Origin: an uncultured Deferribacteraceae bacterium
GTDB lineage: Bacteria > Chrysiogenota > Deferribacteres > Deferribacterales > Mucispirillaceae
Reading direction: 5' to 3'
Length of the DNA: 11,511 bases
NCBI GenBank assembly: GCA_947039055.1
Contig: CAMQYB010000042.1
Span: 1 to 11,511 of the forward strand
Made by a program: the position numbers and the translations under genes. Below the pieces are notes generated by a model. The model was not told the DNA's origin and ran no database searches. It worked only from the letters and a program-made list of their open reading frames with translations. Shown piece by piece: positions 5,436 to 11,511 of this stretch. Numbering within the stretch: position 1 is the first letter of the stretch; every line of letters starts with the position of its first letter.

Positions 5436-6461
5436 CTACTCTTCTTCGTCGTCGTCTTCATCCACTATTGCTGGAGTGTCGTAACCGTAAGCAGATAGAT
5501 CCATACCTAGACTTAAACCTAGATCACATAGAACTTTTTTAATTTCCTCTAGAGATTTTCTACCAAAGTTTTTGGTTTTTAACATCTCTCCATCAGTCTT
5601 AGTACAAAGTTCATATAATGTTTCTATATTCGCATTTTTTAAACAGTTGTATGCACGAACAGATAACTCTAATTCTTCAATTGAATTATCTAACATATCA
5701 ACTATTTGATCATTTGATTTAGATGCTTCAACTTCTGGAGCAACTTCAATAGTCTCTTCAAAATTGATGTACTGCATCATGTAATCTTTAATAATCTTTG
5801 CTGCAAATGCCATTGCGTTTTCTGGTTTAATTGATCCGTCTGTCTCAATCTCCATAGTCAACTTTTCGTAATCAGTCGATTGACCAACACGAGCATTCTC
5901 TATATAGTAATTAACACTTTTTATAGGTGTAAAAACTGCGTCTATAGGTATAACGCCAACTATGTCATCAAACTTATTACCGAACTCTTCACTTGGAAGA
6001 TATCCTATACCTCGTTCAATAAATAGCTCAATATATATTTCTGTACTATCATCAGTGACAGTAAGAATGTGCTGTTCAGGTTCTAAAATCTCAAGATTTA
6101 AATCCCCTTCTATATCGCCAGCAACTATAGGACCTGCACCTTTCTTCTTGATACAGGCTCTAATTTGTTCATGTGATGTTGAGTTTAATTCTAACGATTT
6201 GATGTTAAGCAATATCTCAACGATATCCTCTTTCACACCAGATATTGTGCTAAACTCATTACTAATACCCTCTATACGGATACCAACAACTGCTGTACCC
6301 TCTATAGATGATAACATTACTCTACGTAATGCGTTACCTATCGTTATACCAAAACCTTTTTCATAAGGTTCTGCTACAAATTTACCATAGTGGCCAACTA
6401 ATTGACCTATTGTATCTATCTTCTTAGGCTTAATTAAGCTCTTGAAATTCATCATTACCAT
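5436..6461 (-). CDS. rpoA: DNA-directed RNA polymerase subunit alpha
   Basis: The alpha subunit, which dimerises to nucleate RNA polymerase assembly and contacts promoter UP elements and activators. The N-terminal domain (about 1-235) shows G-F-G-I-T-I-G-N-A-L-R-R-V-M-L-S-S-I-E-G (36-55). The linker is about 236-258. The C-terminal domain (about 259-325) contains L-S-V-R-A-Y-N-C-L-K, with R269 in the place of E. coli DNA-binding R265, and later L-K-T-K-N-F-G-R-K-S-L-E-E-I and L-G-L-S-L-G-M. The length of 341 is slightly above E. coli (329), mainly through a very acidic end (D-E-D-D-D-E-E-E at 334-341). AGGAG eight bases upstream supports the ATG at 6461, though ATGs three and four codons... 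one codon and two codons later (residues 3 and 4) are possible. It lies between rpsD and rplQ, the standard alpha-operon position. Confidence 0.98.
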   Translation of the reverse strand: MVMMNFKSLIKPKKIDTIGQLVGHYGKFVAEPYEKGFGITIGNALRRVMLSSIEGTAVVGIRIEGISNEFSTISGVKEDIVEILLNIKSLELNSTSHEQIRACIKKKGAGPIVAGDIEGDLNLEILEPEQHILTVTDDSTEIYIELFIERGIGYLPSEEFGNKFDDIVGVIPIDAVFTPIKSVNYYIENARVGQSTDYEKLTMEIETDGSIKPENAMAFAAKIIKDYMMQYINFEETIEVAPEVEASKSNDQIVDMLDNSIEELELSVRAYNCLKNANIETLYELCTKTDGEMLKTKNFGRKSLEEIKKVLCDLGLSLGMDLSAYGYDTPAIVDEDDDEEE

Positions 6462-6490
6462 TAATGGTACTCCTATAAGATATTCTTACC

Positions 6491-7117
6491 CTACTTAGAA
6501 TAAAGCTCTACTATTAGTGATTCTTGAATTTCATATTTCACATCTTCTCTAATAGGCATTCTACTGATCTCTGCTTTAAAGTTAGGTTTATCAAGTAATA
6601 TCCATTCCGGTATACCACGACCTTGAGCAGTCTCTAGTGAGTCTACTATACGTATATGCTCTTTACTAACTTCTTTAACTGCTATAACCATACCTGGTTT
6701 AACAAGAAATGAAGGTATAGAAACTTTACGACCATCAACAGTGAAATGTTCATGTTTAACCATCTGTCTTGCTTCTTTTCTACTTGCAGCAAAACCTGAT
6801 CTATAAACGACATTATCTAAACGACGCTCTAATAATTGAAATAAATTATCGCCTGTTATACCTTGTGTTGATGAAGCTTTTGCAAAATATCTTCTAAATT
6901 GTGTTTCTAAAACACCATAGATTCTTTTTGTTTTCTGTTTTTCTCTCAACTGGATACCGAAATCTGATAATTTCTTTCTTAATTTACCATGCTGTCCTGG
7001 AGCGTAATCTTTTCTTTCAAAACCACACTTTTCTTTATAACAACGCTCACCTTTTAAGTATAGCTTCATATTTTCTCTTCTGCACAACTTGCAGTTAGCC
7101 CCTGTATATCTAGCCAC
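6491..7117 (-). CDS. rpsD: 30S ribosomal protein S4
   Basis: S4, a primary 16S rRNA-binding protein that helps start 30S assembly and in several bacteria represses its own operon. The length of 208 residues is normal. The N-terminus carries four cysteines (C9, C12, C26, C31) in a zinc-ribbon pattern, so this is the zinc-binding form. Then come D-Y-A-P-G-Q-H-G (37-44), Y-F-A-K-A near 77-81 and the S4 RNA-binding domain with L-E-R-R-L-D-N-V-V-Y-R and A-S-R-K-E-A-R-Q-M-V. The end is the usual S-L-I-V-E-L-Y-S-K. The start codon is GTG; AAGGAG eight bases upstream overlaps the rpsK stop codon, so translation is likely coupled. It lies between rpsK and rpoA, as in most bacteria except many Bacilli. 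Confidence 0.98.
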   Translation of the reverse strand: MARYTGANCKLCRRENMKLYLKGERCYKEKCGFERKDYAPGQHGKLRKKLSDFGIQLREKQKTKRIYGVLETQFRRYFAKASSTQGITGDNLFQLLERRLDNVVYRSGFAASRKEARQMVKHEHFTVDGRKVSIPSFLVKPGMVIAVKEVSKEHIRIVDSLETAQGRGIPEWILLDKPNFKAEISRMPIREDVKYEIQESLIVELYSK

Positions 7118-7128
7118 TTAATTGCTCC

Positions 7129-7515
7129 TTATATTCTTCTTTTCTTTTGCGGACGGCACCCATTATGTGGAACTGGAGTGATGTCTCTTATTAAGGTAAC
7201 TTTTATACCTGCTGTTTGGATAGCACGAATCGCTGATTCTCTTCCAGATCCTGGACCTTTAACCGAAACCTCAACCTCACGCATACCACAATCAAGCGCT
7301 TTTTTTGAAGCATTCTCTGCTGCTAACTGTGCAGCAAATGGAGTTGATTTTCTTGAGTTCTTAAAGTTCTCTGTTCCGCCTGTTGCCCATGCTATAACAT
7401 CACCATTCATATCTGAAAAAGTTATGTGTGTGTTATTAAATGTTGAAAAAACATGTGCTATACCACGTGGTATATTGCGTTTCTCTTTTTTTACTTTTTT
7501 TCTAGGACCTGCCAT
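7129..7515 (-). CDS. rpsK: 30S ribosomal protein S11
   Basis: S11 of the small subunit platform, near the mRNA exit region. The 128 residues match the usual length. Recognisable parts are G-I-A-H-V-F-S-T-F-N-N-T-H-I-T (18-32), S-R-K-S-T-P-F-A-A-Q near 54-63, V-K-G-P-G-S-G-R-E-S-A-I-R and the C-terminal D-I-T-P-V-P-H-N-G-C-R-P-Q-K-K-R-R. The stretch W-A-T-G-G-T-E-N-F-K-N-S-R differs from the commoner W-A-S-A-G-x-x-G-F-K-G-S-R, a small divergence in a usually conserved loop. The ribosome binding site AAAGGAGG is close to a perfect anti-16S match and lies four bases from the ATG. A 66-base AT-rich spacer separates it from rpsM, longer than most spacers in this operon. Confidence 0.98.
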   Translation of the reverse strand: MAGPRKKVKKEKRNIPRGIAHVFSTFNNTHITFSDMNGDVIAWATGGTENFKNSRKSTPFAAQLAAENASKKALDCGMREVEVSVKGPGSGRESAIRAIQTAGIKVTLIRDITPVPHNGCRPQKKRRI

Positions 7516-7581
7516 CGTGCCTCCTTTAGTATATGGCTACTTTATTTCTATTTTTATTTATCAATTAATATTTTTTTAAAA

Positions 7582-7950
7582 CTATTTACGTTTTATACCA
7601 CGTTTTCCTGCAAGACCTTTACGTGTTCTAGCGTTTGAACGAGTTTTTTGTCCCCTAACTGGCATTCCTAGTTTATGTCTTACGCCTCTATAACAGTTGA
7701 TCTCCATTAATCGCTTAATGTTTAGACTGATATCTTTACGTAAATCACCCTCTACTTTATAGTTATCCTCGATAAGCTTTCTTATCGTTGATATCTCTTG
7801 CTCAGTAAGTTCGCCTACTCTTTTATTCATATCAATTTTAGCTGCTTCTATCAGCCTACGTGATATATTTCTACCTACACCGTATATATAAGTAAGGCCT
7901 ATCTCTACCTTTTTATTGTTTGGAATATCTACTCCGGCTACTCGTGCCAT
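7582..7950 (-). CDS. rpsM: 30S ribosomal protein S13
   Basis: S13 of the small subunit head, which contacts the P-site tRNA and bridges to the large subunit. 122 residues. Family motifs: M-A-R-V-A-G-V-D-I-P start, helix-hairpin-helix I-Y-G-V-G-R (23-28), K-R-L-M-E-I-N-C-Y-R-G-V-R-H (about 79-92), and the basic tail G-Q-K-T-R-S-N-A-R-T-R-K-G. The last residues (L-A-G-K-R-G-I-K-R-K) form a basic extension that enters the decoding area. AAAGGAGAG is placed well before the ATG. The 77-base upstream spacer to rpmJ holds a run of ten A on the plus strand (7984-7993). No hairpin precedes that run, so I do not call a terminator there. Confidence 0.98.
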   Translation of the reverse strand: MARVAGVDIPNNKKVEIGLTYIYGVGRNISRRLIEAAKIDMNKRVGELTEQEISTIRKLIEDNYKVEGDLRKDISLNIKRLMEINCYRGVRHKLGMPVRGQKTRSNARTRKGLAGKRGIKRK

Positions 7951-8027
7951 GCTTACTCTCCTTTGGTACTACTTCATAGTTTTAAAAAAAAAATATCACA
8001 AAATCTATAAACTAATTATAAACCTAA

Positions 8028-8141
8028 TTAACCTTGACGTTGTTTGTGACGAGGATTTTCACAGATTACTCTTACAACACCTTTACGCTTAACAACCTTG
8101 CACTTTGTGCATATTGGTTTTACACTCGAACGTACTTTCAT
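8028..8141 (-). CDS. rpmJ: 50S ribosomal protein L36
   Basis: A 37-residue protein of the large subunit. The product begins M-K-V-R-S-S-V-K-P-I-C and ends H-K-Q-R-Q-G. Zinc ligands C11, C14, C27 and H32 are all present, so this is the zinc-binding ('C+') form rather than the zinc-free paralogue used under zinc limitation. GGAGG about eight bases upstream supports the ATG. It lies between infA and rpsM, the usual position in this operon. Confidence 0.97.
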   Translation of the reverse strand: MKVRSSVKPICTKCKVVKRKGVVRVICENPRHKQRQG

Positions 8142-8192
8142 AAATAAAGCCTCCTACTCTATACAAATCTCTCTGACTTGTATGACAAAAAT

Positions 8193-8414
8193 CTACTTAT
8201 CTCTATATGTTATTCTACCTTTTGTAAGATCATAAGGAGATAACTCTACCGTAACTTTATCACCCGGAAGAATACGAATGAAATTCATTCTCATTTTACC
8301 AGATAAATGTGCTAAAATCTTGTGATTGTTCTCTAACGTTACTATGAACTGTGCGTTCGGTAACGACTCTACTACTACACCTTGAGTCTCTATGACATCG
8401 TCTTTTTTACTCAT
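8193..8414 (-). CDS. infA: Translation initiation factor IF-1
   Basis: A 73-residue OB-fold protein that binds the 30S A site during initiation and works with IF-2 and IF-3. The sequence is canonical: D-D-V-I-E-T-Q-G-V-V-V-E-S-L-P-N-A-Q-F at the start, H-L-S-G-K-M-R-M-N-F-I-R-I-L-P-G-D-K-V in the middle, and P-Y-D-L-T-K-G-R-I-T-Y-R at the end. The length is normal (about 72). Unlike the gene order of many Firmicutes, no KOW-domain gene lies between map and infA. The spacer to map is 39 bases, so the two are probably cotranscribed. Confidence 0.98.
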   Translation of the reverse strand: MSKKDDVIETQGVVVESLPNAQFIVTLENNHKILAHLSGKMRMNFIRILPGDKVTVELSPYDLTKGRITYRDK

Positions 8415-8453
8415 ACACCTTCTCTATATAAAATAAACATGCAGTATATCGAA

Positions 8454-9206
8454 TTATTGAGCTAATGTCAATATCTCAGGTTCTTTATCTGTAATTAACA
8501 CAGTATTCTCGTAGTGCGCTGATAGAGAGTTATCTACAGTAATAACCGTCCACTTATCTGCTAAAATCTTAATCTTGTAATCGCCTGCCGTAACCATAGG
8601 CTCTATAGCTAAAACCATGCCCTTCTTCAATCTTAGTCCCGTACCCGCTTTGCCGTAGTTTGGAACTGATGGTTCTTCATGAAGTTTTCTGCCTACACCA
8701 TGACCACAAAACTCTCGTACAACTCCGTAACCTTTGCTTTCAACATGCTGTTGGATAGCTGATGAAATATCGTATAATCTACTTCCAACCTTTGCATGCG
8801 CAACTCCTGCAAAGAACGCTTCTTCCGTAGCTTTTACTAAATCTAATGCTTTCTGATCCACTTTTCCTACTGTAAATGTTCTGCACGCATCTGCATGAAA
8901 TGAATCTTTCGATATAACTATATCTACTGATACTATATCGCCATCTTGGACAACCCGCTTATCTGTCGGTATACCATGAATCACTTCTTCATTAATCGAA
9001 ACACAACAACTACTTGGAAAACCTTGATAACCTACTGTTGAACAAATACCACCTTTTGATGATACAAACTCTGCAACAATACTATCTATATCGTTGGTTG
9101 TGATACCAACTACTATCTTATCTTGTAATTTTAAAAATAACTCTTTTAAAATATCTGCTGAAACTCTTATCTTATCTATCTCTGATTTAGAATATATCTC
9201 TACCAT
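8454..9206 (-). CDS. map: Methionine aminopeptidase, type I
   Basis: Removes the initiator methionine from nascent proteins after deformylation when the second residue is small. The 250-residue pita-bread fold has all five metal ligands: D95 and D106 (V-D-I-V-I-x-K-D-S-F-H-A-D-A), H169 (F-C-G-H-G-V-G), E202 (A-I-E-P-M) and E233 (H-Y-E-N-T). The substrate-contacting H78 (V-I-H-G-I-P) is also present. No zinc-finger or SH3-like N-terminal extension is present, so this is the simple type Ia form. It starts two bases after the adk stop codon with only a weak ribosome binding site, which suggests translational coupling. Confidence 0.98.
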   Translation of the reverse strand: MVEIYSKSEIDKIRVSADILKELFLKLQDKIVVGITTNDIDSIVAEFVSSKGGICSTVGYQGFPSSCCVSINEEVIHGIPTDKRVVQDGDIVSVDIVISKDSFHADACRTFTVGKVDQKALDLVKATEEAFFAGVAHAKVGSRLYDISSAIQQHVESKGYGVVREFCGHGVGRKLHEEPSVPNYGKAGTGLRLKKGMVLAIEPMVTAGDYKIKILADKWTVITVDNSLSAHYENTVLITDKEPEILTLAQ

Positions 9207-9208
9207 AG

Positions 9209-9862
9209 TTACGATAAAATCTTTCTAATATCTGCATAAACCGTTTCAGGATCTTTAGATCCATCTACAATATGAAGCTTGCCTGATGGTTTATAATAAT
9301 TTTTCAACATATCTGCTTGTGAATGAAAAACTTCTAATCTTTTTATAATAGTTTCTGGTTTATCATCGTCTCTATGTATTAAAGGCGTTTTACCATCTTC
9401 TGACATTCCATTAACTGATGGAGGACTAAATTTAACGTGATATGCTTTACCTGTTAATGGTGATATTCTTCTACCTGATAATCTCTCAACTATCGGCTCA
9501 TCTGGAACCTCTAACGATATAACATGCGTTAAACAACACTCTAAACTTGTTTGCAACATAGTATCTAACGCTGTCGCTTGAGTTACTGTACGTGGAAAAC
9601 CATCAAGGATAAAACCTTTCTGACAATCTGTCGCTTGTAATCTCTCTTTCATCATCTTGATTATTATATCATCTGTTACAAGACTACCTTCATCCATAAA
9701 CGCTTTAGCTATAACACCTAGTTCTGTACCGTTCTTCACAGCTTCACGAAGCATATCACCTGTTGAAATCTGTATCACTCCAAACTCTTCTGTTATCTTT
9801 TCTGATTGTGTGCCCTTACCTGAACCTGGTGCACCTAAAAATAATATCTGAATTTTACTCAT
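9209..9862 (-). CDS. adk: Adenylate kinase
   Basis: Converts ATP and AMP to two ADP in the cytoplasm. The 217-residue long form has a P-loop G-A-P-G-S-G-K-G-T at 10-18, an AMP-binding S-T-G-D-M-L-R-E near 33-40, D-G-F-P-R at 87-91, and a full LID domain (about 125-165) with G-R-R-I-S-P-L-T-G-K-A-Y-H-V-K-F, followed by R-D-D-D (164-167). The LID has no cysteines, so it is the non-zinc form typical of Gram-negative bacteria rather than the four-cysteine form of Gram-positives. This is the best lineage clue in the operon. The start overlaps the secY stop by four bases (ATGA), a sign of coupled translation. The adk-map order after secY is common outside the gammaproteobacteria. Confidence 0.98.
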   Translation of the reverse strand: MSKIQILFLGAPGSGKGTQSEKITEEFGVIQISTGDMLREAVKNGTELGVIAKAFMDEGSLVTDDIIIKMMKERLQATDCQKGFILDGFPRTVTQATALDTMLQTSLECCLTHVISLEVPDEPIVERLSGRRISPLTGKAYHVKFSPPSVNGMSEDGKTPLIHRDDDKPETIIKRLEVFHSQADMLKNYYKPSGKLHIVDGSKDPETVYADIRKILS

Positions 9863-11178
9863 GACCAGTTACGCCCCCTTACTTTACCCTTCTTCAGAAA
9901 ACCTGAAAAATTGTGTGTTAATAATTGTGACTCTAATTTTTGTATAACGTCTAAACCAACACCAACTACAATAAGTAAACTAGTACCACCAAAATAAAAC
10001 GGTAGTGAAAAACCAGATACAAATAACTGTGGCATAACCGCTACTAATGAGAGATATAATGCACCAATAAATGTTAATCTTGTTAAAACATAATCTATAT
10101 AATCTGCTGTGGCTTGTCCTGGACGTCTGCCAGGCATTACTCCACCTGAATTTTGTATATTATCTGCTATATCCTTCGGATTGAAAATAATCGATGTATA
10201 AAAATATGTGAAAAATATTATCAACACTAATTCCAATACATAATAGTATGGATACTGTGGTGAGAAAATTAATGACATACTTTGTACAAATGCATTAGTC
10301 GGTGCAAATGTTGCAATCGTTGCTGGAGTTGCTATCAATGTTGATGCAAATATAATCGGTATAACACCTGCTGGATTAATTCTTAATGGTAAGTACGATG
10401 TAGATGTCTCTGTTTTACCACCAATACTTCCCTTACGAACATACTGGATAGGTAGACGACGTTGTGATGTCTCCATAAAAACTATCGCTACAAACGCTAA
10501 AGCCATTATCGCTAATGCTAAAAGAAGCGGGATTAATTGTAACTCATTTGTCATCATTAAACCGTATGTATTCGCAAGTGCCGACGGAAGTGATGCAATG
10601 ATACCTGCCATAATTATTAATGACATCCCATTACCAACACCAAATGATGTTATCTTCTCGCCTAACCATACTAAGAATACTGTTCCTGCTGTTAACGTTA
10701 ATGATGTAATTAATCTAAACGACCAACCACCTACTAACACTACTGGTGAACCGTCTGGTGAAACCATCGATTCTATACCTATCGCAATAAACAGCCCCTG
10801 CATAAATGCTATAGCTACTGTTAAAAATCTTGTATATTTAGTTATCTTCTCTCTACCCTCTGAACCTCGTTTCTTAAGCTCGCCTAACGTAGGGATAACC
10901 GCTGCTAATAGTTCCATTATAATTGATGCTGAGATATACGGCATAACACCTAACGCAAAAACCGTTAATCTTGATAACGCACCACCCGTAAACATATCAA
11001 AAAATCCTAGCATACTATCTTGTGCCATTTGAAAAAATTGTGATAATGCTTCTCCATTAACTCCAGGAGTTGGAACATGTGCACCAATTCTAAATACAGC
11101 TAAAAGAAAAAGCGTCATTAATATACGTTTTCTTAATTCTGGTATTGAAAAAATTTCTCCTAATTTTGTTAAAAACAT
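9859..11178 (-). CDS. secY: Protein translocase subunit SecY
   Basis: The channel of the Sec translocon in the inner membrane, working with SecE, SecG and SecA. 439 residues, about the usual length, with the expected ten hydrophobic segments. Recognisable parts are the N-terminal I-P-E-L-R-K-R-I, H-V-P-T-P-G-V (34-40), the plug and second-helix region with G-G-A-L-S-R-L-T-V-F-A-L-G-V-M-P-Y-I-S-A-S-I-I, G-V-G-N-G-M-S-L-I-I, the cytoplasmic loop R-R-L-P-I-Q-Y, the segment R-I-N-P-A-G-V-I-P-I-I-F-A-S, and the C-terminal P-G-R-R-P-G-Q-A-T. GAGG six bases before the ATG fixes the start. It is the first gene of the operon seen here. The usual upstream neighbour rplO is absent, replaced by a promoter-like region and a repeat array. 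Confidence 0.98.
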   Translation of the reverse strand: MFLTKLGEIFSIPELRKRILMTLFLLAVFRIGAHVPTPGVNGEALSQFFQMAQDSMLGFFDMFTGGALSRLTVFALGVMPYISASIIMELLAAVIPTLGELKKRGSEGREKITKYTRFLTVAIAFMQGLFIAIGIESMVSPDGSPVVLVGGWSFRLITSLTLTAGTVFLVWLGEKITSFGVGNGMSLIIMAGIIASLPSALANTYGLMMTNELQLIPLLLALAIMALAFVAIVFMETSQRRLPIQYVRKGSIGGKTETSTSYLPLRINPAGVIPIIFASTLIATPATIATFAPTNAFVQSMSLIFSPQYPYYYVLELVLIIFFTYFYTSIIFNPKDIADNIQNSGGVMPGRRPGQATADYIDYVLTRLTFIGALYLSLVAVMPQLFVSGFSLPFYFGGTSLLIVVGVGLDVIQKLESQLLTHNFSGFLKKGKVRGRNWS

Positions 11179-11231
11179 TTATAACCTCGATACTGCTCAA
11201 TATAATTATTTAATATAACTACGAAACACAC

Positions 11232-11260
11232 AATATATAATATATTTACTCTAATTGCAA
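11232..11260 (-). promoter_or_regulatory. Candidate promoter for the secY-rplQ operon
   Basis: On the minus strand TTGCAA (11260-11255) and TATATT (11237-11232) are separated by 17 bases, matching the sigma70 consensus at 4 of 6 and 5 of 6 positions. Transcription would start near 11225 and leave a leader of about 47 bases before the secY ATG. A promoter is expected here because no upstream gene is adjacent, although transcripts could also enter through the repeats. Confidence 0.45.
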
Positions 11261-11299
11261 ATATACTTACTCTAACATAATATGTTTGCCTAAATCTAA

Positions 11300-11511
11300 A
11301 CGATACTTAGTCAACTATACCTAGTCAACTAAACCTAATCCATTATACCCGATCCACTAAAACTAGCACACAAACTTAGAACACTAAACCGAACATACCA
11401 AACTTAGTCAAACTATACCCAATCAACTAAACCTAATCCATTATTCCCGATCCACTAAAACTAGCACACAAACTTAGAACACTAAACCGAACATACCAAA
11501 CTTAGTCAAAC
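11300..11511. repeat. Nested tandem repeat: ~14-bp units in a ~98-bp higher-order unit
   Basis: Two full copies of a long unit begin with CTTAGTCA at 11306 (97 bases) and 11403 (98 bases), and a third begins at 11501 and runs off the window. The copies differ by one single-base indel (TCAAC against TCAAAC) and three substitutions near their left ends; the last 55 bases are identical. Each long unit divides into seven degenerate 14-base pieces, with consensus close to ACTAAACCTAATCC (for example 11314-11327 and 11328-11341). Decaying similarity extends left to about 11286. By my count the second copy has about 30 C and 5 G on the plus strand. I see no open frame, tRNA, CRISPR spacer pattern or DnaA-box consensus. 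The function is unknown. Confidence 0.9.

Noticed and set aside
5962..6366. Plus-strand open frame of 134 codons opposite rpoA
   Set aside because: It lies wholly antisense to the conserved rpoA N-terminal domain and is a composition-driven shadow.
7178..7579. Plus-strand open frame opposite rpsK
   Set aside because: It is antisense to rpsK and its spacer, and the product looks like no known protein.
7984..7993. Run of ten A between rpmJ and rpsM as a minus-strand terminator
   Set aside because: No stable GC-containing stem precedes the T tract in the RNA, so it is only a homopolymer in AT-rich spacer.
10598..11032. Plus-strand open frame of 144 codons opposite secY
   Set aside because: It is the antisense shadow of secY, has no family resemblance and no convincing ribosome binding site.
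11300..11511. CRISPR array
   Set aside because: The long unit repeats with no unique spacers between copies, and the sub-units are degenerate in tandem, so it is a simple nested repeat.

Overview
The window is AT-rich (roughly 30-33% GC by eye) bacterial DNA. It probably comes from a Gram-negative organism. The adenylate kinase LID has no zinc cysteines, which is the Gram-negative form. There is a TRL-like lipoprotein and a small secreted protein with a signal peptide. The gene order secY-adk-map-infA-rpmJ-rpsM-rpsK-rpsD-rpoA-rplQ is typical of deltaproteobacteria-like and Deferribacterota-like lineages and of some clostridia, and differs from enterics, where adk and map are elsewhere. I cannot name the genus.

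Layout. Bases 1-1200 (plus strand) carry three small envelope-type genes: a two-helix membrane peptide at the window edge, a 56-residue secreted peptide, and a TRL-like lipoprotein followed by a strong intrinsic terminator. Facing them on the minus strand is a 400-residue protein matching the N-terminal sensor half of McrB-type restriction proteins, without the AAA+ GTPase domain and without McrC. Next comes ssrA (tmRNA, minus, 2557-2897), with a readable tag ORF (AEDNLALAA, stop TAG) and its own terminator. After it are a membrane-anchored hypothetical protein with its own promoter, and two ABC ATPases resembling the EcfA pair that follows rplQ in many bacteria, but with no EcfT visible here.

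From 4834 to 11178 (all minus strand) lies the distal spc/alpha superoperon. It encodes the translocation pore (SecY), adenylate kinase, methionine aminopeptidase, IF-1, L36, S13, S11, S4, RNA polymerase alpha and L17. Spacing is tight, with a 4-base secY/adk overlap and a 2-base adk/map gap. An 8-bp hairpin with a U tract follows rplQ, but it lies inside the first codons of the first ABC gene, so transcription of the ABC pair probably depends on readthrough or attenuation.

Upstream of secY, where rplO normally sits, there is no gene. A plausible sigma70-type promoter is followed by a nested tandem repeat running off the window: a degenerate ~14-bp unit, seven of which make a ~98-bp higher-order unit, with extreme C-over-G strand skew. 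This repeat, the terminator-in-ORF arrangement, the decapitated McrB and the orphan ATPase pair with degenerate motifs are the points most worth a second look.
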